A stretch of 15,869 nt of DNA, taken from NCBI GenBank assembly GCA_016704445.1, contig JADJAE010000093.1:1-15869 (forward strand). Reading direction: 5' to 3'. The DNA is from Deltaproteobacteria bacterium. GTDB lineage: Bacteria; Myxococcota_A; Polyangia; Polyangiales; Ga0077539. Below, piece after piece: positions 1 to 7,035 of this stretch (positions are counted from its first letter, which is position 1; every line of letters starts with the position of its first letter). The translations under genes and the position numbers were made by a program. The notes under the pieces are model-generated. The model saw nothing but the letters and a program-made list of their open reading frames with translations, did not search any database and was not told the origin of the DNA.

Positions 1-1543
1 CGGCGCCCGTCAGGACGTCGGCGTTCCGGCTGGTCTCCTCCGGGAAGAGTCGATGGACAAGACGCTCTCGTACCCAGGTCGGTGGGTGGAGACGGCAACG
101 TCCTGTGAGCGTGTGCTGTTCGCCGACCTCCCACTCGACGTGTCCGAGCCCCCCGATGGCCTGGAGGGCTTGGAGGTTCCGGTCGAGCGTCTGCCAGGCC
201 CTGCTCGGATTCCGCGCAGAGCGCTGGATGCCAGCCGTTTCCAGGAGCTTCTGGCCGGTGAGAATGAGGTGGTCCTGCCCCGAGTCGTAGTCCCAGCGCC
301 AGCGGATCGGCAGGAGGAGCCCCAGGGCGAGGGCGTGGGGATGGGTTCGCTCGTCGAGCTGCGCGAGCTCAGCGGGTGCCGGCGTCCAGAGCGTCCCGAG
401 CTCTCCGCTTCCCTTGCGGACGCCCTCGTAAAGCACGGGGTGGATCACCAGCTCGAGTCCCTCGAGAGCCCACTCTGAGCCACGCAGAGCCTCGCCGCGT
501 TGGGTGACTGCCAGGATGGGACCGCGCAACCGGAGCGAGCCGTCGGTGTTGTAGACGGCGATCTCGAGCCGGGTGAGGGCCTCGACCTCGTGGGCGATCT
601 TGTTCCTGATGCGCGGCTCGCGTCGCGAACGTGCAGCCAGTCCCAGGGCATCCATGTGGCCGTTGAGGTTCCAGCGGATGCGCCCGGTGCGCCCAGCATC
701 CGTGAAGAGCCGCTGCAACGCGGCCCAATGCCGTAGCCCATGCCAGGACCTCCACTTACGGATCGCCTCGACGAGCTGCAGCGGGATCTCGTGTACGTCG
801 AGAAGCAGGCCCATCTTCCCGCGCGCGTCGGGGGCGATGATCTCCGCGCGGCCGTCGCGCGTCTGCACCCGCATCTCGCCGTCTTTCGGGAGGTCTCTCC
901 AGCGCGTGAGCAGGGTGTGGTGGGTCTTCCCCGCGTCGATGGCGATGAAGGGCCGCCGTAGATCCCGCTGGAGCGCGAGCCAGGCGGAGTAGATCTGGGC
1001 GAGCACCGAGACCTCGACCAGCGCGTGCGCATGCAAGAGCGCCTGGAGTGCTCCGAGGGCGATGGAACGCTCATCTGGGGCCGCCAGGTGGCGTTCGAGC
1101 GCCTCGACGAGAAGAGCTTCAACGCGCGTCCAGTCGAGGCCCCGGGCCTGGCCGATCTGGCGGCGCCAGCTCGTCGCACCGCGCTCGTCGGGGGCGATCT
1201 GGATCCAGCTTTCGAGCTCGTCGAGACGCTCGTCTGTGGGGGGCACCAGCGGGATGGAGATCGACGTACCGCCCTCGGAAGAGGGGACGAACACGCTTGC
1301 AAGCTCGTCGATCGTACGCCGCGCGCCGACGTACAGCGGGGAGCCCTCAAGGATCGAGCGTAGGCCATGGAACGCCCGAACAAGACGGCTCTCGGGGGAG
1401 GGGACCTCCTGGAGGTTCGTGCAGTCCTGCTGCGCAACGATGCGCTCTACCAGCGGGCGTCGAAGTGCGACCTCTACCAGCAGGCGAAGACGCTCTTCGA
1501 GCGTCGCTGGGTTGAGAAGGAATCGTGGCAGGGAAGGCAGCAC
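1..1543 (-). CDS. Large hypothetical protein, possibly replication-initiator-like (3' end beyond window)
   Basis: One frame stays open with no stop from about 1543 to the left edge (about 514 codons), with amino-acid composition normal for a GC-rich protein. The same-strand ORF at 445..1437 is a Ser/Arg-rich shadow of it. The N-terminal half is helical (repeated Leu/Glu/Arg patterns). Two stretches resemble winged-helix modules. One is near residues 258-370, with HMDALGLAARSRREPRIRNK. The other is near 370-490, with IHPVLYEG, HPHALALGLLLPIRW, LTGQKLLETAGI and AWQTLDRNLQALQAIGGLG. That second pattern resembles plasmid replication initiators, but I recognise no exact family and make this call by feel. 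The start is uncertain: GTG at 1543 is the nearest start codon in frame, with no good RBS. An ATG at 1620 in another frame would need a one-base correction near 1560. The CxxC membrane protein lies just upstream on the same strand. High confidence that it is a gene, low on function. Confidence 0.7.
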   Translation of the reverse strand, partial: MLPSLPRFLLNPATLEERLRLLVEVALRRPLVERIVAQQDCTNLQEVPSPESRLVRAFHGLRSILEGSPLYVGARRTIDELASVFVPSSEGGTSISIPLVPPTDERLDELESWIQIAPDERGATSWRRQIGQARGLDWTRVEALLVEALERHLAAPDERSIALGALQALLHAHALVEVSVLAQIYSAWLALQRDLRRPFIAIDAGKTHHTLLTRWRDLPKDGEMRVQTRDGRAEIIAPDARGKMGLLLDVHEIPLQLVEAIRKWRSWHGLRHWAALQRLFTDAGRTGRIRWNLNGHMDALGLAARSRREPRIRNKIAHEVEALTRLEIAVYNTDGSLRLRGPILAVTQRGEALRGSEWALEGLELVIHPVLYEGVRKGSGELGTLWTPAPAELAQLDERTHPHALALGLLLPIRWRWDYDSGQDHLILTGQKLLETAGIQRSARNPSRAWQTLDRNLQALQAIGGLGHVEWEVGEQHTLTGRCRLHPPTWVRERLVHRLFPEETSRNADVLTGA

Positions 1544-1625
1544 GCGACGAAGATAGCCTACGCGCGCACGACAGGTTGTACGCCGCGACCACGCCGACCC
1601 GGTTCGACAATGATCCTCATAGTTT

Positions 1626-1928
1626 TCAGCGCAAGCGAACGCCGAGCACGGCATCCACCGCGACCGCAGGGTCCGAGCTGGCCGCGCGGAGGACGCCCAT
1701 CACGCGACCCTCGACCCCGAAGAACACGAGCGACGTCAGGAAGTGCAGGGCTGCGCCGACGCCGAGCACGGGGTAGGTCTCGGATCGCTCGGCCGGGCGC
1801 GCGTAGCATTTCGTGCAGGTCTGCGAGGTGAAGAGGGCACCGACCAGCGCAAAGGGTCGCACCATCACCGTCTCTCCGCCGAGCCCTACTCCGATCGTTC
1901 CGCCGGCGTAGACGCCGTGGCTGGCCAT
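1626..1928 (-). CDS. Small membrane protein with CxxC motif
   Basis: About 100 residues from ATG at 1928; a GTG two codons further upstream is also possible. The N-terminal part is glycine-rich (GVYAGGTIGVGLGG). A hydrophobic stretch follows (VRPFALVGALF), then TCTKCYARPAERSE, then a second hydrophobic segment (VLGVGAALHFLTSLVFFGV). This suggests two membrane passes with a CxxC loop between them that could bind metal or form a disulfide. No family is recognised. It is encoded about 80 bp ahead of the large minus-strand gene and may be co-transcribed with it. No strong Shine-Dalgarno is visible. The codon pattern and hydrophobicity support it over the overlapping plus-strand frames. Confidence 0.55.
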   Translation of the reverse strand: MASHGVYAGGTIGVGLGGETVMVRPFALVGALFTSQTCTKCYARPAERSETYPVLGVGAALHFLTSLVFFGVEGRVMGVLRAASSDPAVAVDAVLGVRLR

Positions 1929-1986
1929 GGTCACCGCCGGGAGGATGGTGGGGGAGGTCGTGCCGGGCGTCTCGCGGGAGAAGCCT

Positions 1987-2036
1987 GTCTGGTAGAGTTC
2001 CCCAGACGCCAGCGTCTACCCCTCCCTCCGAGGGGT
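1987..2036. repeat. Cluster of three overlapping perfect inverted repeats (possible terminator or alternative hairpins)
   Basis: Three perfect dyads follow one another. GTCTGG (1987-1992) pairs with CCAGAC (2002-2007). AGACGC (2004-2009) pairs with GCGTCT (2012-2017). ACCCCTC (2018-2024) pairs with GAGGGGT (2030-2036). The first two share bases, so their hairpins are mutually exclusive. The cluster straddles the stop codon of the XRE gene (TAG, 2018-2016 on the minus strand) and precedes the small membrane gene. It could end the regulator's transcript, but no T-run follows on either strand, so intrinsic termination is unproven. Confidence 0.4.
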
Positions 2037-2453
2037 TGGGTCGTGGCCGGTTCCGGGCTCCGTTGGGCCGGCGGGCACCTGCAAATCCACCTCGGTCCGC
2101 GCTCGCTCGTCGTCCTCCTCCTGGGACCGAGGGTTCGCAACCATCGCGGCGGGCGGGGCAGCCTCCGAGGAGATCCCCGTCCGGCGGGGCGGCCGGCCGA
2201 GACGAACTTCCCGGGACTGGGGCACGGCGAGGAGATCCACGGTGCGGACGCCGAGCGTGGCGGCGAAGCGGGTCAGCGAGCGGAGGGTCAGGTTCTCCTG
2301 GCCGATCTCCACCCGGCGGACGTAGACCCCCGACACGCCGAGCGCCTCGGCGAACTTGTCCTGCGTGAGCCCGAGGTCGGCCCGGAGTTCAGCGACCCGT
2401 CGGCCGACATCGCGAATGACGGCGTCAGGCTCGTCGGCCTCCACGTCCACCAA
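2016..2453 (-). CDS. XRE-family HTH transcriptional regulator
   Basis: A 145-residue protein with a lambda-repressor-like helix-turn-helix at about residues 12-70. Motifs include VAELRADLGLTQDKFAEALG (scaffold and first helix), VSGVYVRRVEIGQENLTLRS (recognition helix and loop) and LTRFAATLGV (closing helix). The C-terminal half is charged and proline-rich with no known domain, possibly a flexible tail. The first start is TTG at 2453; GTG at 2450 or 2444 is equally likely. It is divergent from the kinase operon and shares an intergenic region of about 50 bp containing a short palindrome, so self-regulation and control of the kinase operon are plausible (inference). Confidence 0.82.
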   Translation of the reverse strand: MVDVEADEPDAVIRDVGRRVAELRADLGLTQDKFAEALGVSGVYVRRVEIGQENLTLRSLTRFAATLGVRTVDLLAVPQSREVRLGRPPRRTGISSEAAPPAAMVANPRSQEEDDERARTEVDLQVPAGPTEPGTGHDPTPRREG

Positions 2454-2470
2454 CGTCGCGGAGCAGGGCC

Positions 2471-2497
2471 CTCACATATAGTGACCCATGAGTTACT
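2471..2497. promoter_or_regulatory. Putative divergent promoter/operator for the XRE regulator and kinase operon
   Basis: The intergenic region contains the dyad TCAC-ATATA-GTGA (2472-2484), one of few AT-rich spots in the area. TATAGT inside it (2477-2482) resembles a -10 box for the kinase direction, but no good -35 is visible. AGTGAC (2480) and AGTTAC (2491) form an 11-bp-spaced direct repeat, about one helical turn apart. This architecture suits an XRE dimer. Assignment to this regulator is inferred from position. Confidence 0.35.
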
Positions 2498-2505
2498 GAT
2501 CTACG

Positions 2506-4029
2506 GTGGCGGGTGGATGGCCAGCAGGGAGCTCGGGCGGTACGGGGCGAGGCCCTCGACGACGAACTGCACACGCCGCCTGTGCGAAGGGGGCCCCGTG
2601 CCGGCGGCCCAGCGAGTTTCCGCCTGGGACTGCGTTCGGGCGCTACACCGTCGTCCGGCTCCTCGGCAGTGGCGGCATGGGCGCGGTGTACGAGGCGACG
2701 CACGCCGACCTGGACAAGCGCGTCGCCCTGAAAGTGCTCCGGCCCGACGTCGCCCGAAGCCCCGAGGCCCGCGCGCGCTTCCTGCGGGAGGGGCGGATCA
2801 CGGCGCGCCTGCGACACCCCCACGTCATCGACGTCACCGACGTCGGGCTCCAGGACGACACGCCCTTCCTGGTGATGGAGTACCTGGAGGGCGAGAGCCT
2901 CGCGGCGCTTCTCGCGCGCGAAGGGGCGCTGCCGGTCTCGCGCCTGGCGGACCTGCTGCTGCCGGTCCTGGGCGCAGTCGCTGCTGCCCACGACGTCGGG
3001 ATCGTCCACCGCGACCTCAAGCCTGACAACCTCTTCCTCGCGCGGACCCGCGACGGCGCGCTCGTGCCCAAGGTGCTGGACTTTGGGATCTCGAAGCTCG
3101 CGGACGGCGCGCACGCTGTGCCCCTGACGGGGACAGGGGCGCTGCTCGGCACGCCGAGCTACCTGTCGCCCGAGCAGGCACGGGGCGCGAGGGACGTCGA
3201 TGCTCGCAGCGACCAGTACGCCCTCGGCGTTCTTCTCTACGAGTGCTCGACGGGCCGTCTCCCATTCACGCACGAGACGCTCTATGGCCTGCTCATCGCC
3301 ATCGTCCAGGGCGCGCCCCTGCCCCTGCGCGCGCACCGACCGGACCTGCCGCCGGAGTTCGAGACGCTCGTCTTGCGGGCGATGGCGCTCGACGCGGCGG
3401 AGCGTTTCCCGTCGATCCGCGAACTCGCGGCCGCCCTGCTCGGCTTCGCCAGCCCGAAGGGCCGGGCGGTCTGGAAGCCTCGTTCGACGAGCCGTGGGGG
3501 TGCCACGATCGCCGGCGGGGCCCGGACGGCGCCCTCCGGGACCGTCCCCCTGGAACCGACGGATCGGGCCGATCCCCGCCCTGCCACGACCCTGGGCGCC
3601 ACTGTCCTTCCGCTCGGACCCCTACCATCGCGTCCGCGCGCGCAGCTTCCCTTCGGCTTCCTGATGGGCGCGGTGCTCCTCACCGCCGCGCTCGTGGCCA
3701 TCGCGGCGCTCGCCCCGCCTCGCCAAGCCTCGCCGTCTCCACCCCGCTCGCGGGCGGCACCTCTGGTGGCCCCATTCCCGCCACGTCCGACCGTGATCCC
3801 CGAGCCCGTCGTGATGCGCCCCCCGGACGTGCCGGCGCCTTCGCTCCCTGTCCTGCCACGGCCGGTCGCTCGTGTCGTCCCCGGTCGTCCCCCAGGACCA
3901 CGTGCGCCCTCACGGCCTGCGCCCTCACGGCCTGCGGAGATCTCTCCGACGGTCGGACCCCCGTTGTCTCCCAACGCACCCGCACCTGCGGCGCCAAACG
4001 GGACCAACCTTTCGCCGATCCTCGAGTAG
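2506..4029 (+). CDS. Transmembrane Hanks-type Ser/Thr protein kinase
   Basis: Phosphorylates Ser/Thr of protein substrates from the cytoplasmic face of the inner membrane. The kinase domain spans about residues 46-313. It has the glycine loop GSGGMG (54-59), catalytic lysine K76 in VALKVL, E95, the catalytic loop HRDLKPDN (168-175), DFG (192-194) and GTPSYLSPEQA near 215-225, so all key residues are present. A Thr/Pro-rich juxtamembrane linker follows, then one membrane segment (about 381-403, FLMGAVLLTAALVAIAALA). The last 100 residues are a proline-rich extracytoplasmic tail with no PASTA repeat. The start is uncertain: GTG at 2506 is in frame but gives 35 unconserved residues. GTG at 2598, behind GAAGGGGG, would fit family N-termini better but needs a one-base correction near 2610. 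The TPR/PEGA gene starts five bases after its stop, indicating an operon. Confidence 0.92.
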   Translation: MAGGWPAGSSGGTGRGPRRRTAHAACAKGAPCRRPSEFPPGTAFGRYTVVRLLGSGGMGAVYEATHADLDKRVALKVLRPDVARSPEARARFLREGRITARLRHPHVIDVTDVGLQDDTPFLVMEYLEGESLAALLAREGALPVSRLADLLLPVLGAVAAAHDVGIVHRDLKPDNLFLARTRDGALVPKVLDFGISKLADGAHAVPLTGTGALLGTPSYLSPEQARGARDVDARSDQYALGVLLYECSTGRLPFTHETLYGLLIAIVQGAPLPLRAHRPDLPPEFETLVLRAMALDAAERFPSIRELAAALLGFASPKGRAVWKPRSTSRGGATIAGGARTAPSGTVPLEPTDRADPRPATTLGATVLPLGPLPSRPRAQLPFGFLMGAVLLTAALVAIAALAPPRQASPSPPRSRAAPLVAPFPPRPTVIPEPVVMRPPDVPAPSLPVLPRPVARVVPGRPPGPRAPSRPAPSRPAEISPTVGPPLSPNAPAPAAPNGTNLSPILE

Positions 4030-4034
4030 TGACC

Positions 4035-5010
4035 ATGCGCACCACCCTCCTGCTGCTCGCCCTCCTCGCCCCGGCGAACTCCGCCTACGCCCAGACGACC
4101 GACCCCGAGGCCCTGCTGCGCGACGGGGTGGCGTTGCGCCGCGAGCGCCGCGACGCAGAGGCACTCACCCTCTTTCAACGCGCCTACGACGGCTCCCACA
4201 GCCCCCGCGCACTGGCGCAGGTCGGGCTGGCGGAGCAGGCACTCGGGCGCTGGGTCGAGGCCGAGACCCACGTGCGGGAGGCTCTGGCGGCGACGGCCGA
4301 CTCCTGGATCACCCGCAACGCGCCTTCCCTCCGCGCCGCGCTCGGCGTGATCGCGCAACACCTCGGCGGCCTGTGGATCGACGGTGGCGTCGAGGGGCGC
4401 GGAGGTCTTCGTCGATGGTCGGCGCGTCGCGACCCTGCCGATGTCCGCCGCCACGCGGGTCGTCGCGGGGATCGGTCTCGGTCGAAGTCCGCGCTCCAAG
4501 GGCATGCATCCGTCACCCGGCAGGTGGTGGTGCCCGGCGGCGGGGAGGCCCGGGAGGTAGTGCGGTTGAACCGGGTCTCCTCGGGCGACCCATCGCCGCC
4601 GGGCCCGGTGTCGCCGGCGCCGCCCAGCATGGTCCGAACGGAGTCGCGCCCCGGCCAAGCCCGCCGGGTGCTCGCGTGGGTCTCCCTGGCCGGGGCCGCC
4701 GTCGGCGTCGGCGTGGGTGTCGGCGCGCTCGTCGTGCGGGAGGGAGCCGTCGGTCAGTACAACCCGGACGCTGCGTGTCCGGGCCAGCGGAGCGCCGCCC
4801 AGCCCGGCGACTGCGGGGACCTGATCCGCACGGCGGACAACATGCAGCTGCTCGGGACGATCGCGTTCGTCGCGGGCGGGGCGCTCGCGGTGACGTCCGT
4901 CGTCCTGTTCGCGACGGCGCCAGCGGGGGGGAGCCCACGTCCGGCCCGCGCGGTTCGGTTGTGGCGTCGGTCCGGGTGCCTCCGGGCGTCGCTTGCGGTG
5001 GGCGATTTGA
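4035..5010 (+). CDS. Secreted TPR-PEGA domain protein with membrane segments (frame broken)
   Basis: Begins with a clear Sec signal peptide (leucine-rich core, cleavage after SAYA at about residue 19). A TPR-like pair follows (residues 24-90: LLRDGVALRRERRDAEALTLF, ALAQVGLAEQALGRWVEAETH). Next is a PEGA-type beta domain (VDGRRVATLPMSAATRVVAG, SVSVEVRAP, TRQVVVPGGGEAREVVRLN), then two hydrophobic segments (VLAWVSLAGAAVGVGVGVGAL and LLGTIAFVAGGALAVTSVVLF). This layout is common in myxobacterial kinase operons, as an envelope partner. The PEGA part is readable only by removing one base near 4398, 4471 and 4498; the three together restore the original frame. The C-terminus also changes frame after about 4920. 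The most likely stop is TGA at 5008-5010, directly before the next gene's RBS. Confidence 0.75.
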
Positions 5011-5015
5011 GGAGG
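5010..5015 (+). promoter_or_regulatory. Strong Shine-Dalgarno for the FGE-fold lipoprotein gene
   Basis: AGGAGG lies seven bases before ATG 5023 and overlaps the likely TGA stop of the TPR/PEGA gene. It fixes the start of the downstream gene and argues for a single operon. Confidence 0.6.
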
Positions 5016-5022
5016 ACGCGCG

Positions 5023-5904
5023 ATGCGCTCGATCTGCCAGAGCTGGATGGTGCTCATGGTCGCCGGTGGCTGCACCAGCCTTCGAGACGATCCGCTGATG
5101 GGCCTGACCGGGACCGCCGACGTGCCGACCGGCGCGGAGGTGTCGCTCGACACCGACGGATCGGCCGCGACCGACGCCTCCGCTCCGGGCGACCGACCAC
5201 TGTCGGGAGATCTGCCTGCGATGTCATCAAGCTGCCCAGCCGGCATGCAGCTGGTCCCCGCGGGGATGTTCCAGATGGGGTCGTCCAGCGGCAACGCCGA
5301 CACTCGACCGCCCCACGCCGTTCGCCTCCGTGCGTTCTGCATGGACGAGACCGAGGTGACCGTGGCCGCCTACCGCGGATGCCCCACCTGCGCTGCTCCG
5401 GGAACCGGCGCGGCCTGCACTTGGGGCGTGACCGGTCGGGAGAACCACCCGGTGAACTGCGTGAGCTGGTTCCAGGCGGATGCGTACTGCCAGGCCCTCG
5501 GGAAGCGGCTGCCCACGGAGGCGGAGTGGGAGTACGCGGCGCGCGGGCCCGAGGGGCGGGTGTACCCGTGGGGGAACACGTACCCCGACAGGCAGCTCTG
5601 CTGGAACCGGCGCAGCTCTGGCCCCTGCGCGGTCGGCTCCTTTCCACCGGGGACACCCCCTCCACCTCCACGACATGGCGGGCAACGTCCACGAGTGGAC
5701 GGCCGACTGGTATGGGCCCTACGGAAGCGGCGCCACGGTGCAAGAGAACCCTCCTGGCCCAGTCAGCGGAGACCAGCGCGTCCACCGCAGCGGAACCTGG
5801 TCGTTCAACCTCACCACGGGCTACGTGACCTACTTCCGCTATCGCGCCTCTCCCGCCACACAGGGGCGACGACATCGGGTTCCGCTGCGCGAGACCCCGG
5901 GTGA
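5023..5904 (+). CDS. FGE/SUMF1-fold (formylglycine-generating-enzyme-like) lipoprotein, frame broken
   Basis: The N-terminus is a lipoprotein signal (VLMVAGGC, lipid-acceptor Cys17), followed by a Ser/Thr/Asp linker. The SUMF1-type domain starts near residue 71. It has VPAGMFQMGS, FCMDETEVTVAAY, NHPVNCVSWFQADAYCQALG, KRLPTEAEWEYAARG and YPWGNTYP. In shifted frames it continues with LHDMAGNVHEWTADWYGPY, SGTWSFNLTTG and DDIGFRCAR. The family includes sulfatase-activating enzymes. Here the usual RGGSW is SGTW and I see no catalytic cysteine in the next segment, so it is more likely a binding or structural member with disulfides. Frame breaks fall near 5650, 5675 and 5866, in G/C runs. The family normally ends just after GFRCAR, which fits the stop at 5904; the frame carrying that motif runs to 6014. 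Probably the surface component of the kinase operon. Confidence 0.82.
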   Translation: MRSICQSWMVLMVAGGCTSLRDDPLMGLTGTADVPTGAEVSLDTDGSAATDASAPGDRPLSGDLPAMSSSCPAGMQLVPAGMFQMGSSSGNADTRPPHAVRLRAFCMDETEVTVAAYRGCPTCAAPGTGAACTWGVTGRENHPVNCVSWFQADAYCQALGKRLPTEAEWEYAARGPEGRVYPWGNTYPDRQLCWNRRSSGPCAVGSFPPGTPPPPPRHGGQRPRVDGRLVWALRKRRHGAREPSWPSQRRPARPPQRNLVVQPHHGLRDLLPLSRLSRHTGATTSGSAARDPG

Positions 5905-5923
5905 CCACGCCGTTGGGGGACGC

Positions 5924-6603
5924 CTACGAGCGTTTCTCCTTCGGCACCAGGCAGGCGCGTCCGTCCCGCAGATGTCCCCACTCGTACCCCGGCCAAGTGC
6001 CCGCTGGCGAGTAGACCAGGATCACCTCGTCATTGGACAGCCAGAGCAGGCAGTAATTCTTTGGGGGCGCTAGGTTGCGGTCGAAGGGCTTCCAGTTGCC
6101 GTCCTTGAGCAGCCGCCATCGGGTGCCCTCGGGAGCGCCACCGGGCGGTCGAAGGGGCGGGTGAGCGGACGGGGTCGGACCCTTTGCAGTCAGCGCGCCT
6201 CGGGGCTGGGTTGGCGCGGAACGGACTGGGCTGGTGGCGCCGGGCGTGCCTCCCACGCCGGGCGTGCCGGAGGGACAGTCCGCTGCGGTCGGCGCACCCG
6301 CCCGATCGTGTAGACGATCCTCTCGTAGGACCGCGGATCCGGGACGTTCGCGTACTCCACCTTGACGATGGCGCGCCGGGCGTCCCGGAACTCGATGCGG
6401 TAGCGCCCCGCGCCCGGATGGCGGTAGCGCCAGACGTCCTCCCAGTGCTCAACCCGCACGTTGTCGGCGAAGTCTCGGTGCTCCCCGCGGCCCTTTTTCG
6501 GAATGATCCGCCAGAGCCAGACTTCGGTGGGTGGACCCGGTGGGGTGCGGGGGGCCCTTGATCTGCCAGTGGAGCTGCCAGCTGAGTCGCCAGGACGATT
6601 CAT
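5924..6603 (-). CDS. Hypothetical proline-rich protein in two frames
   Basis: Two minus-strand frames read as one protein of about 225 residues broken by a single indel between about 6195 and 6256. The N-terminal part (ATG 6603, AAGGA upstream) has VWLWRIIPKKGRG, NVRVEHWEDVWRYRHPGAGR and YRIEFRDARRAIVKVEYANV, a compact beta-rich domain. A Pro/Ala linker holds the break. The C-terminal part has TRWRLLKDGNWKPFDRNLAP, NYCLLWLSNDEVILVY and GTWPGYEWGHLRDGRACLVP. I do not recognise the family. The 'GxGRYRIEFRDA' style occurs in small proteins of myxobacterial mobile elements, but this is memory and not a match. It is convergent with the FGE gene (20 bp gap) and downstream of the primase-like gene on the same strand. 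Confidence 0.6.
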
Positions 6604-6929
6604 GGAGGGGGTTTCCTTGTCTGTCAGGTAGGAGCCACAGGAGCTCGGAGGAACCTAGCTTGGAGCGTGGCATGGAAGTAGACAGGAAGACAACCAGGAG
6701 CATAGGTAGGAGCACGCGACGGAGGGTGCAGGCGGACCTGACAGCTCCGGCCGCGCCCTGGGCGCCGCCCGCGACGCTTGTGCTCGGTGACGCCGCCCCG
6801 GAATGAGGGGCCAGCGACGGGTACAGGAAGGGGCATTGGCCCCGGCGTACACGCTCCAGACCGGCGCCGCACCCTGACTGCGGACGGTGCCGGCGTTCGC
6901 GACGAGGGCGGCCGCGGCCCTGAAACCCT
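6604..6929. other. Stretch without a supported gene
   Basis: About 325 bp upstream of the minus-strand hypothetical gene. Open frames exist on both strands (for example 6449-6958 and 6624-6980, minus) but have Arg/Pro/Ser-rich shadow composition. One short minus-strand stretch (LLPMLLVVFLST) is hydrophobic but lacks a clear start context. It probably carries the promoter and leader of the gene at 6603. I see no tRNA, CRISPR or clear terminator. Confidence 0.4.
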
Positions 6930-7035
6930 GCTTTCACGGAGATTCTTCGAGAAAACAAGCACTTTCACGACGACTTTCACACGAGCGAAAGTACTTCCAC
7001 GAGCACTTCCGCCAGAGTGGAAGGGCTTTCGTGGG
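6930..7035. repeat. Iteron-like array of 31-32 bp imperfect repeats built on CTTYCACG
   Basis: CTTTC or CTTCC cores occur at 6931, 6962, 6974, 6994, 7006 and 7026. From 6962 on, the spacings are 12, 20, 12 and 20 bp, so the array is a 32-bp period with a paired half-site inside each unit. The units at 6961-6992 and 6993-7024 match at 22 of 32 positions. The unit at 6930-6960 keeps GCTTTCACG and is one base shorter. The first full unit is also a dyad, ACTTTC (6973-6978) against GAAAGT (6987-6992), eight bases apart. The array sits just past the conserved end of the primase-like gene. It resembles plasmid iterons or a multi-site operator. Confidence 0.6.

Noticed and set aside
53..478. 141-codon plus-strand open frame at the left edge
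   Set aside because: It lies opposite the continuous minus-strand protein and shows no domain; the minus frame is open over the whole 1.5 kb.
445..1437. 330-codon Ser/Arg-rich minus-strand frame
   Set aside because: A shadow of the large minus-strand gene, which reads normally one frame over and continues to the window edge.
3282..5342. 686-codon minus-strand open frame opposite the kinase operon
   Set aside because: It is antisense to three recognisable genes; composition is Gly/Arg/Ala low-complexity with no motif. It is a by-product of GC-rich codon bias.
6930..7035. Possible CRISPR array
   Set aside because: The repeats are imperfect, adjacent and paired at 12/20 bp with no unique spacers of constant length, and there are no cas genes in the window.
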